Counted from the stretch's first letter, positions 53,487-62,950 are shown. The stretch is 64,000 nucleotides of DNA from Clostridiales bacterium mt11 (GCA_001282665.1 LN874948.1:1-64000), one strand, 5' to 3'. Translations and numbers: made by a program. The notes: generated by a model from the sequence alone, not told the origin.

Positions 53487-53519
53487 TATTCTATACATAG
53501 ATAATCTATGTATAGAATA
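53487..53519. promoter_or_regulatory. Perfect 33-nt palindrome, likely PadR operator
   Basis: TATTCTATACATAGAT-A-ATCTATGTATAGAATA: 16-nt arms are exactly complementary around one base. A further ATACATAGATA half-site adjoins on the left. It lies 22-55 nt before the padR start. ATGTAT/ATACAT cores match known PadR-family boxes, supporting autoregulation. Confidence 0.78.
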
Positions 53520-53542
53520 CTCTTTATTATTCTTTATGTCAA

Positions 53543-53588
53543 GAAAAAAACATGAGTCAAAGGAATTCCTTTGACTCATGTTTTTTTC
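53543..53588 (-). terminator. Intrinsic terminator of the YwaF-like gene
   Basis: Palindrome ACATGAGTCAAAGGAA / TTCCTTTGACTCATGT with TTTTTTTCTTG on the minus strand, just after the stop; T-runs exist on both strands. Confidence 0.8.
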
Positions 53589-54343
53589 TAAATTAAACTC
53601 TCTATTTCTTCTTTCTCTAAATAATGATTATAGACTATTTTGCATACATAATAAAATAAGAAAATAATTACATTGAATACATTAAGCGCAGTAACTGTAT
53701 AAAAAAATTGAGATAATCTATCTATAAATCCAATTGAAAATGGTGGATTTACTAAGTAGCAATAATTGGAGTTAGTAATTTTATCAAAAGCATAGACTAG
53801 AACATGATAAATATTTGTAAAAAACAATATAGATACTAGGCTTTTTTTGTTTATATAATGCTTCACAACTACTAAAAAGTAAATTGCAGACCATAACATT
53901 AGAATATGTCCTCCAAAGAAAGATACTATTGTATAGTGAGGAAACTTAAACGGATCTACAACTGGAAAAAAAAGAGCTAAGAATGCACCTGCAATTCCCC
54001 AATAGCAGCAGATGTTTTTAAAAAACTCCTTATTAGTAATAAAAGCAAAAATAGTTAATATAATAGCCACTCTACAATTATATAGAGGTAAACTCTCTTG
54101 TATGGAAAAATACCCTGAAAATCCATACCATAGATACAATGTTATTTGCTGCATGGCGAGTACAATAGTCATTATAATTTTAAATGCATCTCCATACTTA
54201 GGTATTCTAAGCTTCTCTCTACGTTTAATAATCAATTCAATTCCAAATAATATTATTGCCATTATAATCCAGTGTGCTATACTGCCTGTTGGAAAAATAT
54301 ATCCATCTGGAATACCTCTAAAAAAATATCTAATACTTTTCAT
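53588..54343 (-). CDS. YwaF-like membrane protein (TIGR02206 type)
   Basis: A 251-residue protein with about seven membrane helices. It carries the family segments LPLYNCRVAIILTIFAF, FPVVDPFKFPHYTIVSFFGGHILMLWSAIYF and NSNYCYLVNPP typical of TIGR02206/YwaF. Role unknown. ATG at 54343 has AAGGAG 7 nt upstream; the frame extends to 54433 without a site. Confidence 0.82.
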   Translation of the reverse strand: MKSIRYFFRGIPDGYIFPTGSIAHWIIMAIILFGIELIIKRREKLRIPKYGDAFKIIMTIVLAMQQITLYLWYGFSGYFSIQESLPLYNCRVAIILTIFAFITNKEFFKNICCYWGIAGAFLALFFPVVDPFKFPHYTIVSFFGGHILMLWSAIYFLVVVKHYINKKSLVSILFFTNIYHVLVYAFDKITNSNYCYLVNPPFSIGFIDRLSQFFYTVTALNVFNVIIFLFYYVCKIVYNHYLEKEEIESLI

Positions 54344-54514
54344 ACACTTTCTCCTTTTTATAAACTTAAAGGTAAAATCCTTATGCAAAAAATTGTACCA
54401 GCAAAATATACAAAATGCAACAAAAATTATCAATATTTAACATACAAAGCCATAAACATTAGATAAATAAATATATTATATATTTATTACATTTTTCAAA
54501 AAAATATTTGGAGA

Positions 54515-54551
54515 TAAAATAAAAGGGAAAAAGTTAAAAAACTTTTTCCCT
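54515..54551 (-). terminator. Intrinsic terminator of trpS
   Basis: Minus-strand hairpin AGGGAAAAAGT / ACTTTTTCCCT followed by TTTATTTTATC. Confidence 0.8.
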
Positions 54552-54577
54552 AATAAAACTCGATTATACTAAACAAC

Positions 54578-55570
54578 CTATGGTTGTATAAATCCCACTT
54601 TTTTATATACTTTTCTAAGAGTCTTCATAGCTGCATAATTAGCTTTTTCTGCCCCTTCTTTATATATCTTTTCTAAATAGTCTTTGTTTTTCATGAAATA
54701 ATCATACTTTTCTTGTATTGGCGTTAATCCTTCTATTATTACTTCAGCTAAATCCTCTTTAAATTTGCCATATCCAACTCCTTGATAATTGTTTTCAATT
54801 GTTTCTACAGAATCTCCAGAGAATACACTATATATATTCATCAAATTCTTAACACCTAATTGGTCGTCATTATATTTTATTTCTCCTATAGAATCCGTTA
54901 CTGCTCTTTTTATCTTTCTTCTTATGGCATCGGGTTTGTCTAAAATTAAAATATAAGCATTTTCATCTGTATCTGATTTTGACATTTTGACTTCTGGATT
55001 TTGAAGACTCATTATCTTTGCACCAAACTTTTGTATTAAAGGTGCTGGCACTTTAAAGGTTTCACTATATTTATTATTAAATCTCTCTGCCAAATCCCTA
55101 GCTAATTCCAAGTGCTGCTTTTGATCTTCCCCTACAGGAACCAAATCCGCTTGATATAATAAAATATCCGAAGCCATAAGCACAGGATAAGTAAATAATG
55201 CTGCATTTAAATTTTCTTCACTTCTCTTAGCTTTCTCTTTAAATTGAGTCATTCTACTCAACTGCCCCATATAAGAAATCGAATTTAATACCCAAGTCAA
55301 TTCAGCATGAGCTCTAACATGGGATTGAATAAATAATGTAGATTTTTCTGAATCCATTCCACTAGCCAAATATATGGCTAAAACTTTTAACGTGTTTTGT
55401 CTTAAATCCTTTGGCACTTGGGGTACTGTAATAGCATGTAAATCAACTATACAATAATAGCAATCATATTCTTCTTGTAAATCAACCCAATTTTTTATAG
55501 CTCCTACATAGTTTCCTATAGTTAATCCTCCAGATGGTTGAACACCACTAAATACAACTTTTCTTTCCAT
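54578..55570 (-). CDS. trpS: Tryptophanyl-tRNA synthetase
   Basis: A 330-residue class I synthetase with HIGH motif PSGGLTIGNYVGAI, KMSKSD, GEDQKQHLELARD and the usual length. Charges tRNA-Trp. Controlled by the T-box upstream. Confidence 0.97.
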   Translation of the reverse strand: MERKVVFSGVQPSGGLTIGNYVGAIKNWVDLQEEYDCYYCIVDLHAITVPQVPKDLRQNTLKVLAIYLASGMDSEKSTLFIQSHVRAHAELTWVLNSISYMGQLSRMTQFKEKAKRSEENLNAALFTYPVLMASDILLYQADLVPVGEDQKQHLELARDLAERFNNKYSETFKVPAPLIQKFGAKIMSLQNPEVKMSKSDTDENAYILILDKPDAIRRKIKRAVTDSIGEIKYNDDQLGVKNLMNIYSVFSGDSVETIENNYQGVGYGKFKEDLAEVIIEGLTPIQEKYDYFMKNKDYLEKIYKEGAEKANYAAMKTLRKVYKKVGFIQP

Positions 55571-55589
55571 TTTTAATACCTCCTATAAA

Positions 55590-55835
55590 AAATCCCTTTC
55601 ATCTCATTATAAATAAGAGACGAAAGGGTTACTTCCGTGGTACCACTCAAATTGGCTTTAAGCCCACTTTAATCTATTAAGGGTAATCAGCCCTAATATC
55701 CTACTAAAATTCAGATATTAACTCCCAAGTCCATTCGATATAATAGTATCATCAGGCTTTCACCATCCCTGATTCGCTTTAGACCTATATTATATCTACT
55801 ACTCTCGGTCACAGTTTCAATATTTATCTATTATC
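55590..55835 (-). promoter_or_regulatory. T-box riboswitch controlling trpS
   Basis: T-box core GAGTGGTACCACGG on minus is followed by hairpin CCCTTTCGTCTCTTAT / ATGAGATGAAAGGG and TTTTTTATA. GAA of the specifier loop is followed by TGG (55733..55731), the Trp codon. GAGAGTAGTAG of Stem I is near 55800. Confidence 0.93.
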
Positions 55836-55952
55836 CTATATTATACACCATAGTACTTAAAAGTAAATACAAATATTATATCTATTAAATTAAATCAAAT
55901 TTATCTTTAGGTCAGATGCTAATCTGACCTAAAGATTTATTCTAACAACTAA

Positions 55953-56498
55953 CTATATTACATACATTAAATAATCATCTCTATTGGTTTTTACAACCTT
56001 GGCAGGTATTCCAACTACAGTTGTATAAGGAGGCACATCTTTCAAGACAACAGCATTAGCGCCTATCTTAGCTCCTCTTCCAATGGTTATAGGTCCCAAT
56101 ATCTTAGCTCCTGTACCTATCATTACATTATCCTCTACAGTAGGATGACGTTTAGTATTTGGCTCTCCTCCAATTCCCCCTAGAGTTACTCCATGATACA
56201 TGGTAACATTATCGCCAACTTCAGCTGTCTCACCTATTACTACACCCATTCCATGGTCTATAAACAGATTTCTTCCTATTTTAGCTCCTGGATGGATTTC
56301 TATCCCCGTCTTTCTTCTAGCCCTTTGGGAAATAATTCTAGATAATGTATACCTTTTTTTATTATAGAGTTTATGAGCCCATCTATGATAGAGCACAGCC
56401 TTTAGACTAGGATAACAAAATATTGCCTCAAATAGATTTTTAGCTGCTGGATCCTTTTCCAATATATTTCTTGCTTCTTCTATAATAAATTTAAACAT
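55953..56498 (-). CDS. cysE: Serine O-acetyltransferase
   Basis: A 181-residue left-handed beta-helix acetyltransferase making O-acetylserine. It has the N-terminal helical part (EKDPAAKNLFEAI), hexapeptide repeats and the catalytic DHGMGVVIGETAEVGDN with YHGVTLGG. Shorter N-terminus than E. coli CysE, as usual in Firmicutes. ATG at 56498 has GGAGAG 8 nt upstream; an ATG at 56504 overlaps the cysK stop (TGATG). Cotranscribed with cysK. Confidence 0.95.
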   Translation of the reverse strand: MFKFIIEEARNILEKDPAAKNLFEAIFCYPSLKAVLYHRWAHKLYNKKRYTLSRIISQRARRKTGIEIHPGAKIGRNLFIDHGMGVVIGETAEVGDNVTMYHGVTLGGIGGEPNTKRHPTVEDNVMIGTGAKILGPITIGRGAKIGANAVVLKDVPPYTTVVGIPAKVVKTNRDDYLMYVI

Positions 56499-56503
56499 AT
56501 ACA

Positions 56504-57418
56504 TCACTCTCCATTAAACAGATCTGTAGATAAATACCTTTCTCCAGTATCAGGAAGAACTGTAACAACGGTTTTTCCTTTACCTAATCTTTTAGCTATC
56601 TTTACAGCAGCAGCCCCATTTGCTCCTGATGATATACCGCAAAGTATTCCATCATTCTTTCCAAGATGTTTAGCCTGTAGGTATGCTTCCTCTTCTTCTA
56701 TTCCTATTATCTCATCAAGTATATCTCTATCCAATATACTTGGTATGAAGTTAGCTCCTATTCCCTGTAATCCATGACTACCAGCTTTACCTCCAGATAG
56801 AAGCGGAGATTTCTTTGGCTCTACTGCTACTATAAGTATATTCGGATTCACTTCTTTTAGCCTCTTACCTACTCCAGTTATAGTACCTCCAGTGCCAACG
56901 CCAGCTACAAAAGCATCTATATCTGTTTTAACGCTTTCTAAAATTTCCACTGCTGTAGTTTCATAGTGTGCTTTTACATTGTTTATATTCCCAAACTGAT
57001 TAGGCATAAAGTATCCATTATCCTTAACTAGCTTTTCTGCCAACTCTACTGAACCTGCCATCCCATATTTTCCTTCTGTTAATATAACCTCTGCACCATA
57101 AGCTTCCATAAGCTTTCTTCTTTCAATACTCATAGTGTCAGGCATAACTATCTTTACTTTATAACCTTTTGCTGCTCCTATCATTGCTAAGGCAATACCT
57201 GTATTGCCACTAGTAGGCTCAACAATAGTTCCACCTTTTTTAAGCATACCCTTTTCTTCTGCATCTTTAATCATATATAAGGCTGCTCTATCCTTTACAC
57301 TTCCTCCTGGATTGAAGGATTCTACCTTTACTAGTATATCCCCCATTTCATCAGAATTATTATTTAGCTTTACTAAAGGTGTTCTTCCGATAGTTTCATA
57401 AATATTGTTATACTTCAT
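56504..57418 (-). CDS. cysK: Cysteine synthase (O-acetylserine sulfhydrylase)
   Basis: A 304-residue PLP enzyme making cysteine from O-acetylserine and sulfide. PLP Lys in GGSVKDRAALYM, EPTSGNTGIALA, phosphate loop GVGTGGTITGVG. The start at 57418 (MKYNNIYETIG) has GGAGG 8 nt upstream; a longer frame into the T-box is spurious. It forms a cysK-cysE operon. Confidence 0.96.
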   Translation of the reverse strand: MKYNNIYETIGRTPLVKLNNNSDEMGDILVKVESFNPGGSVKDRAALYMIKDAEEKGMLKKGGTIVEPTSGNTGIALAMIGAAKGYKVKIVMPDTMSIERRKLMEAYGAEVILTEGKYGMAGSVELAEKLVKDNGYFMPNQFGNINNVKAHYETTAVEILESVKTDIDAFVAGVGTGGTITGVGKRLKEVNPNILIVAVEPKKSPLLSGGKAGSHGLQGIGANFIPSILDRDILDEIIGIEEEEAYLQAKHLGKNDGILCGISSGANGAAAVKIAKRLGKGKTVVTVLPDTGERYLSTDLFNGE

Positions 57419-57444
57419 CTCTATTACCTCCATTTTTTTAGTTT

Positions 57445-57680
57445 TTAAAAATAAAAAAACCTTCCACCTCAAGTATATAAAAATATACAGAGGCAAAAGG
57501 TTGGCTTCGCGGTTCCACTCTGCTTGAGACATAGTCTCATCTTAATTCAAGTACTAACATACTCTAGTTCTGTAACGGGAACTACCGTTTTAGTCTACTA
57601 TATACTTCGACTAAAAGCTCATTGGTGCACTTCAAATATACTTAATATAGATTCCTCTCACCTATGGAATCCTCTCTGTA
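57445..57680 (-). promoter_or_regulatory. T-box riboswitch controlling cysK-cysE
   Basis: T-box core AGAGTGGAACCGCG on minus is followed by hairpin ACCTTTTGCCTC / GAGGTGGAAGGT and TTTTTTTAT. GAAG of the specifier loop is followed by TGC (57629..57627), a Cys codon. Thus cysteine synthesis responds to uncharged tRNA-Cys. Confidence 0.93.
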
Positions 57681-57788
57681 ATACTCTATATATTTTACTT
57701 TACCAAATCATAGCTTTTTTACATCAATTATTTTATAAATTATTATATTCCAATATAACATAAATGTTCATATTAGTAAATACTTTTT

Positions 57789-59567
57789 TTATAAAATTAA
57801 ATTAGGCAGTGATAAAACGCTATAAACATGAGAAGTTGGACTGCTATTTATATTTCCTCCAAAAGCGTTTAAAAGCTTTCTATATTTTTCATATATTTCC
57901 TCATCCTTTGTAATAGTATATAACTTTATTAAATCTAATGCTGCCATGGAATTTCCTGAGGGTATAGCTCCATCATAAACATCTTTTGGTCTAAATATTA
58001 ACTCTTCTGAAATACTACTGTAATAAAACAATCCGCCATCTTTATCATCCCAAAATAGATTAAGCATATCCTTTATAAGTTTTTTGCCGATTTCTAAATA
58101 AACTTGATCCTCTGTAGCTTCATAGAGTTCTAATAATCCATATATAAGAAAAGCATAATCCTCTAAAAAACCAAAATTATAGGCTTCTCCGTTGATATAG
58201 GTAGATAGTAGTCTACCTTCTTTGTCTATACAATTAGTTATAATAAAATCTGCTGTCTTTTTAGCCTTGTCGATATATATCTTCTTACCAAATACCTTTC
58301 CACTGTAGGATAAAGCAGCGATTATTAACCCATTCCAAGAAATAAGTATTTTTTCATCTCTATGGGGTTTAGTCCTATTATCCCTATAGGAAAATAACAT
58401 ATCCCTCATACTATCTAGTTTACTTTTATCTACCTCAGTTATTGAGCTTAAATCTTTTCCTATAAGATTTGGTATATTCTTTCCTTCAAAGTTTCCATTT
58501 TCAGTTATATCATAATAGCTGCAATAAAACTTTCCATATTCTTCTCCTAGTAGATTAACTATTTCATCATACCCAAATATATAAAATTTACCTTCTTCTC
58601 CTTCCGTTTCCGCATCCAATGCAGCATAAAAACCTCCATCTTGAGAGGACATATCTCTTAATAAAAACTCAAATATCTTTTCAGTTATTTCCATATAAAG
58701 GGAATTCCCTGTTATTTCATAGGCTTTAGTGTAAGCAATACTCAATAGTGCATTATCATACAGCATCTTTTCAAAATGGGGAACCAGCCATTTTTCATCT
58801 ACAGAATATCTATAAAATCCAAAACCTATATGGTCAAAAATTCCTCCCTTATACATGCTCTCCAAGGTATATTTCGCCATGGCTAAAGCTTTCTCGTCTT
58901 TTCTTTTATACCCATATTCTAATAAAAACAACATATATTGAGGTAGCGGAAATTTAGGTCTATATGAAAAACCTCCATTGATGTCATCAAAACTGTTTTC
59001 TAGGTCTTCCTTCGTCTTAATAAATATATATTCTCCAATATCTTCTTTAAAATAAGAATTATACTTATATTCTACTTCTTCTAAAATATGATTGCTTTCA
59101 TCAATTATATTTTCTTTATCCTTATCCCAAACCTTTTTCACCTTATCCAACAAATCTATCAACCCCACCATCCTATTTCTAGTCCTCTTAGGAAAATATG
59201 TGCCAGCAAAAAAAGGTTTCTTATGGGAAGTAAGTATTAGATTAAGAGGCCATCCTGCCGAACCCGTCATAGCTTCAGCAAAGGTTATATAGACTTTATC
59301 TATATCTGGTCTTTCCTCTCTATCCACCTTTATAGGTACATAATATCTATTTAATATATCCGCTACTTCTTCATCTTGGAAAGATTCTCTATTCATATTG
59401 TGGCACCATCTACAGGTTGAATAACCTATAGATAAAAATATAGGCTTATCTTCTTCTTTTGCCTTTTGAAAGGCTTCATCCGACCAAGGATACCAGTCTA
59501 CAGGATTATATGCGTGTTGAAGTAAGTATGGGGATTTTTCATGGATTAATCTATTGGTATTAGTCAT
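57789..59567 (-). CDS. YyaL-like thioredoxin-domain protein (DUF255)
   Basis: A 592-residue cytoplasmic protein. N-terminal DUF255 thioredoxin-like domain with SPYLLQHAYNPVDWYPW and STCRWCHNMNRESF (CxxC), followed by an (alpha/alpha)6 barrel-like region (PHFEKMLYDNALLS, DEKILISWNGLIIAALS). Family members are often about 680 residues; this one ends about 90 residues early (SLPNLIL) without sign of a frameshift. Function unknown. Confidence 0.9.
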   Translation of the reverse strand: MTNTNRLIHEKSPYLLQHAYNPVDWYPWSDEAFQKAKEEDKPIFLSIGYSTCRWCHNMNRESFQDEEVADILNRYYVPIKVDREERPDIDKVYITFAEAMTGSAGWPLNLILTSHKKPFFAGTYFPKRTRNRMVGLIDLLDKVKKVWDKDKENIIDESNHILEEVEYKYNSYFKEDIGEYIFIKTKEDLENSFDDINGGFSYRPKFPLPQYMLFLLEYGYKRKDEKALAMAKYTLESMYKGGIFDHIGFGFYRYSVDEKWLVPHFEKMLYDNALLSIAYTKAYEITGNSLYMEITEKIFEFLLRDMSSQDGGFYAALDAETEGEEGKFYIFGYDEIVNLLGEEYGKFYCSYYDITENGNFEGKNIPNLIGKDLSSITEVDKSKLDSMRDMLFSYRDNRTKPHRDEKILISWNGLIIAALSYSGKVFGKKIYIDKAKKTADFIITNCIDKEGRLLSTYINGEAYNFGFLEDYAFLIYGLLELYEATEDQVYLEIGKKLIKDMLNLFWDDKDGGLFYYSSISEELIFRPKDVYDGAIPSGNSMAALDLIKLYTITKDEEIYEKYRKLLNAFGGNINSSPTSHVYSVLSLPNLIL

Positions 59568-59635
59568 ACTATACCTTCTTTCATAACTTATTTGAATTTA
59601 GTATACCCCAAAAAATCATAATCACCCATAAAAAA

Positions 59636-59692
59636 TACTTCCAAGTAGATAGTCTAAATTTTAATTAATTAAGCTGTCTACTTTGGAAGTAT
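59636..59692 (-). terminator. Possible terminator downstream of arsR (copy 1)
   Basis: Arms ATACTTCCAA-AGTAGA / TCTACTTGGAAGTAT on the minus strand, followed by TTTTTTATG. Confidence 0.65.
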
Positions 59693-59858
59693 CATATCAC
59701 ACCGACATTTTAAAATTATAATTTAATCTCTCCTCTACTAATTCTTTTCGATAAATCCTTTACTATTCTTATTGAATCTTGATTTATTTCAGCCTTTATT
59801 CCGTTCCAGTATAGTGCGAATCAAAAATATCTAAATCAAATAATTTCCCTAATTTTTT
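59693..59858 (-). other. Intergenic stretch with possible decayed ORF
   Basis: Two short minus-strand frames, LGKLFDLDIFDSHYTGTE and WNGIKAEINQDSIRIVKDL, abut as if by a frameshift, ending in a stop near 59720. No start codon with ribosome binding site and no recognised family. May be a gene remnant of the arsenic region or chance. Confidence 0.25.
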
Positions 59859-59860
59859 AT

Positions 59861-60232
59861 TTAAAATTTCTCAAAAGCCCTACCTTCTTTAAGTCCATCA
59901 CAAGAAAGACCATTTTGCTTATATCTTTTTAATCTTTCATAGTCTTTTCGATACATATCATACTTCATAGTATGTTCTTCTATAATTTCTTTTATAAAGG
60001 GATATTCTTTTATTCCATTTTTATTTATTTTATAATACACATAATTTCCAAGCTTATAATTATCTAATATTTTGGCATTAATCAATCGATTTAAATGTCG
60101 GGAAGCATTTGATTGTGTAATATCAAGTACTGTCTCAATTTCACATACACATAATTCTTCATCCTTTAATATATTTAATATTCTCATTCGAGTTTCATCA
60201 GCAAGAGCTTTCATAACCTGTATTAAATCCAT
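59861..60232 (-). CDS. arsR: ArsR-family metalloregulator (copy 1)
   Basis: A 123-residue winged-helix repressor with the ArsR metal motif ELCVCEI, and ADETRMRILNIL, TQSNASRHLNRL, YYKINKNG. It senses As(III)/Sb(III) through the CxC in helix alpha-3. ATG at 60232 has GGAGG 8 nt upstream (GTG at 60241 overlaps that site). It has a long leader and its own promoter at 60560-60588, and lies downstream of acr3 in the same direction. Confidence 0.93.
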   Translation of the reverse strand: MDLIQVMKALADETRMRILNILKDEELCVCEIETVLDITQSNASRHLNRLINAKILDNYKLGNYVYYKINKNGIKEYPFIKEIIEEHTMKYDMYRKDYERLKRYKQNGLSCDGLKEGRAFEKF

Positions 60233-60245
60233 TAATATCACCTCC

Positions 60246-60555
60246 CTATTCTCCAGATATTTTTATATAGCTTTTTATTTATTAATTAAATTCTTATTTT
60301 CATAATAGATTCGAAAATTTTTCCCAATGTTTTTTAATAATCCATACATTCTTTGGTATTCTCACTATTCAAAGATATACTGCTATTATTCTATATTTCA
60401 TGAAGAATAGCATAAATAATTAGTTCTGCTTTTTCAATTTCATTTATATTTTCATTACATAGCAACTCGTATTATATACATAGTTTCTGCCTTATAGATG
60501 ACAACAATTCATAAATAGAGCCTATTTATAATCATATAAGTATATTCATTTTTAT
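60246..60555 (-). other. Long untranslated leader of arsR copy 1
   Basis: About 310 nt between the promoter and arsR with no open frame of note. AT-rich; no recognised riboswitch. Confidence 0.4.
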
Positions 60556-60559
60556 CTAT

Positions 60560-60588
60560 ATCATATTTTATATGATTTTTATTGTCAA
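60560..60588 (-). promoter_or_regulatory. Promoter with overlapping dyad upstream of arsR copy 1
   Basis: Minus strand -35 TTGACA (60588..60583), 17-nt spacer, -10 TATGAT (60565..60560). The dyad ATCATAT-AAA-ATATGAT (60576..60560) overlaps the -10, the expected place for a repressor; a similar TTATATGAT repeat follows near 60530. Confidence 0.75.
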
Positions 60589-60592
60589 CTTT

Positions 60593-60636
60593 TTAATAAT
60601 ACAAGAAGCCAGAAATTTGCTGGCCTCTTGTATTAT
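60593..60636 (-). terminator. Intrinsic terminator of acr3
   Basis: Minus-strand hairpin ACAAGAGGCCAG / CTGGCTTCTTGT followed by ATTATTAAAAAG, immediately after the acr3 stop. Confidence 0.7.
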
Positions 60637-60641
60637 TATTC

Positions 60642-61700
60642 TTATTTTGGAAACCACCCTTTTGTTCTATTTGCTATTCCTACTAAAGCTAACATAATAG
60701 GAACTTCTGTTAACACACCTACTACTGTAGCCAATGCAGCACTTGATTTTAAACCAAATAGTGAAATAGCAACAGCAACAGCTAACTCAAAGAAATTACT
60801 CGCTCCAATCATACCTGCTGGGGCAGCAATATTATGAGGCAATTTCCATAATCTTGCCCATCCATATGCAATTCCAAATATTAAGAATGTCTGAATTGTT
60901 AATGGAATTGCTATTAATATTATGTGTAATGGATTGTTTAAAATAATATCTCCTTGAAATGAGAAAATAATAATCAAAGTGAGAAGTAATCCCATTATAG
61001 TTATATTATCAAATTTTTTCAAGAACTCATTTTGAAAATACTCAATGCCTTTATTTTTTATGACTAATTTCCTTGTTAAATATCCTGCTGTTAGGGGAAT
61101 AACCACAAAAAGTATAGTTGATAATATTAAGGTTTTATATGGTACTGCAACGTTGCTTACTCCCAATAAAATTGCTACTATAGGTGTAAAAGCAAATAAT
61201 ATAATCAAGTCATTTATGGCTACTTGGATAAGGGTATATGCAGGATCCCCTTTTGTTAAATGACTCCAAACAAAAACCATTGCTGTACAAGGTGCTGCTC
61301 CAAGTAAAACTGCACCAGCTAAATATTCTATAGCTAGATTTTCTGGTATAAATGCCTTAAATACAATTTTTAGAAAAAACGTTGCAATTAGATACATGGT
61401 AAACGGCTTAATAAGCCAATTTGTTATACATGTAACAATGAGTCCTTTTGGTTTCTTAGTTGCATTAACTATACTTGAAAAATCTATTTTAAGCATCATT
61501 GGATAAATCATAAGCCATATAAGAATAGCAACAGGTATAGAAACATTATAATATTCAAATTCATTTAGTGTTCTAGGAATTGATGGTATATACTTTCCGA
61601 TAAGTATACCTATAATGATACATAATGCCACCCATAAAGTAAGATACTTTTGAAAAACACCTAGACCTTGGTCGTTTGATTTAATATCATTATTCTTCAT
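60642..61700 (-). CDS. acr3: Arsenite efflux permease Acr3
   Basis: A 352-residue membrane protein with about ten helices. The Acr3-family segment GAAPCTAMVFVWSHLTKGDPAYT holds the conserved Cys (about residue 138). It exports arsenite using the proton gradient and can work without ArsA. GGAGG precedes the ATG. It is intact although the genes upstream on the same strand (trx-like, arsA, arsD) are broken. Confidence 0.95.
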   Translation of the reverse strand: MKNNDIKSNDQGLGVFQKYLTLWVALCIIIGILIGKYIPSIPRTLNEFEYYNVSIPVAILIWLMIYPMMLKIDFSSIVNATKKPKGLIVTCITNWLIKPFTMYLIATFFLKIVFKAFIPENLAIEYLAGAVLLGAAPCTAMVFVWSHLTKGDPAYTLIQVAINDLIILFAFTPIVAILLGVSNVAVPYKTLILSTILFVVIPLTAGYLTRKLVIKNKGIEYFQNEFLKKFDNITIMGLLLTLIIIFSFQGDIILNNPLHIILIAIPLTIQTFLIFGIAYGWARLWKLPHNIAAPAGMIGASNFFELAVAVAISLFGLKSSAALATVVGVLTEVPIMLALVGIANRTKGWFPK

Positions 61701-61753
61701 AATTATATGCCTCCTAACATTTTTATTTTTAATTCAAATTTCTATGTTAAAAC

Positions 61754-62087
61754 TTACTTACTAAATTCTTCACTAACCTTATCTAAAATTATTTTATTAG
61801 ATATTCCTCCATAAAATATAACCTTTTATTAATAGCAGTTAAAGGTAGTCCATAATCTACATCTAAAGCTTTGTTTATATATTTGTATTTACTCATGTCC
61901 TTTTGAAACTCATCTATAAATTTAGCTTCTACTTTATCTTTTATATCTTTTTCTTTTATAAAATTAACAAATTCAAAATACAACTATCCATATTTCTAGA
62001 AGAACCACAATATCTTTCACAACTACATTCACTGCTAACATGAAAATCTTTTACACCAAAAATCTCAACTTTAACTTTATTATCTAC
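61754..62087 (-). pseudogene. Decayed small Cys-rich gene between arsA and acr3
   Basis: Pieces in different frames read KVKVEIFGVKDFHVSSECSC-ERYCGSS, then FVNFIKEKDIKDKVEAKFID ... DYGLPLTAINKRLYF, then YGGISNKIILDKVSEEFSK. The start codon is lost (GTA where ATG/GTG is expected, after GGAGGAG), with one frameshift near 61985 and one near 61813. Together they suggest an ancestral protein of about 110 residues with a CxCxxxC motif and a thioredoxin-like layout; the exact family is not known. Confidence 0.75.
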
Positions 62088-62949
62088 TTAAATCTCCTCC
62101 TTAAAGACTGTTTCTGCAATTTGCTGTAACATTTCAATCCCTTTAATTTCTGTATTAAACATTGGTATAGGAAGTATATTGGCATTTTCAAATCTTTGTT
62201 TTATTTCATCAATATATTGTAATTGCATATCCCTTCTCTTCTTAAAAAATGAACTTTGAGCTTGTTCTTCTGGAATAATTAAATTTATTACAACTGATTA
62301 TATTTTTATTCTAAAGTCTTCTAATTCTTTAGATGCTCTATAAGCTTCTATCATTGGAGTTTTCCCAGAATACATTACAAAGCTAAATGTAGTTTTCTCT
62401 TCATTTTTCATCATTTCCATAGCTTTATCAAATCTTTCTTTTTGTATCTTATCTGCATCACTTATTCCCGTTGAAATACCAGCTTTTAATTAAACTTGCT
62501 CTAATCCATAGGAAGTTCTAAAAGCCTTAATGTGTGACCCGTAGGTGCAGTATCAAATACTATAACATCAAAATCATCTTCATTAGCATATTGAATAAAT
62601 TTCTGGAATGTTGCCATTTCCTCAGTCCAAGGAGAATTTAATTTTTCTTCCATTGCTTTAATAGTGTTTTCGTCAAGTATTCCTTTCGCATCATCTAAAA
62701 TTGATTTTTTATAATCTTTCGTAGCTTTCTTTTGATCAATTTTCACAGCATATAAGTTTTTAACTCCATCTATTCTTGTAACTTCATTAGAAATTGGTTT
62801 ATCTAGAACATTTCCGATATGTGCAGCAGGATCTGTTGTCATGAGCAAAGTTTTAAAACCTTTAATTGCAATCTGAACAGCAGTAATACATGCCATAGAA
62901 GTTTTCCTACTCCTCCTTTTCCTGAAAAGAAAATAAATTTCGTTTCCAT
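62088..62949 (-). pseudogene. arsA: arsA (arsenite ATPase) pseudogene
   Basis: ArsA remnant. The start is ATG at 62949, but one base is missing in the Walker A (FFSGKGGVGK then a frame change before SMACITA). The next piece has TLLMTTDPAAHIGNVLD and VFDTAPTGHTLRLLELPMD, ending at TAG (62503..62501). The remainder (FSFVMYSGKTPMIEAYRASK, IPEEQAQSSFFKKRRDM, NTEIKGIEMLQQIAE) is in another frame with an internal TAA near 62300. At least four lesions, so no functional ATPase can be made. Confidence 0.9.
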
Positions 62950-62950
62950 T

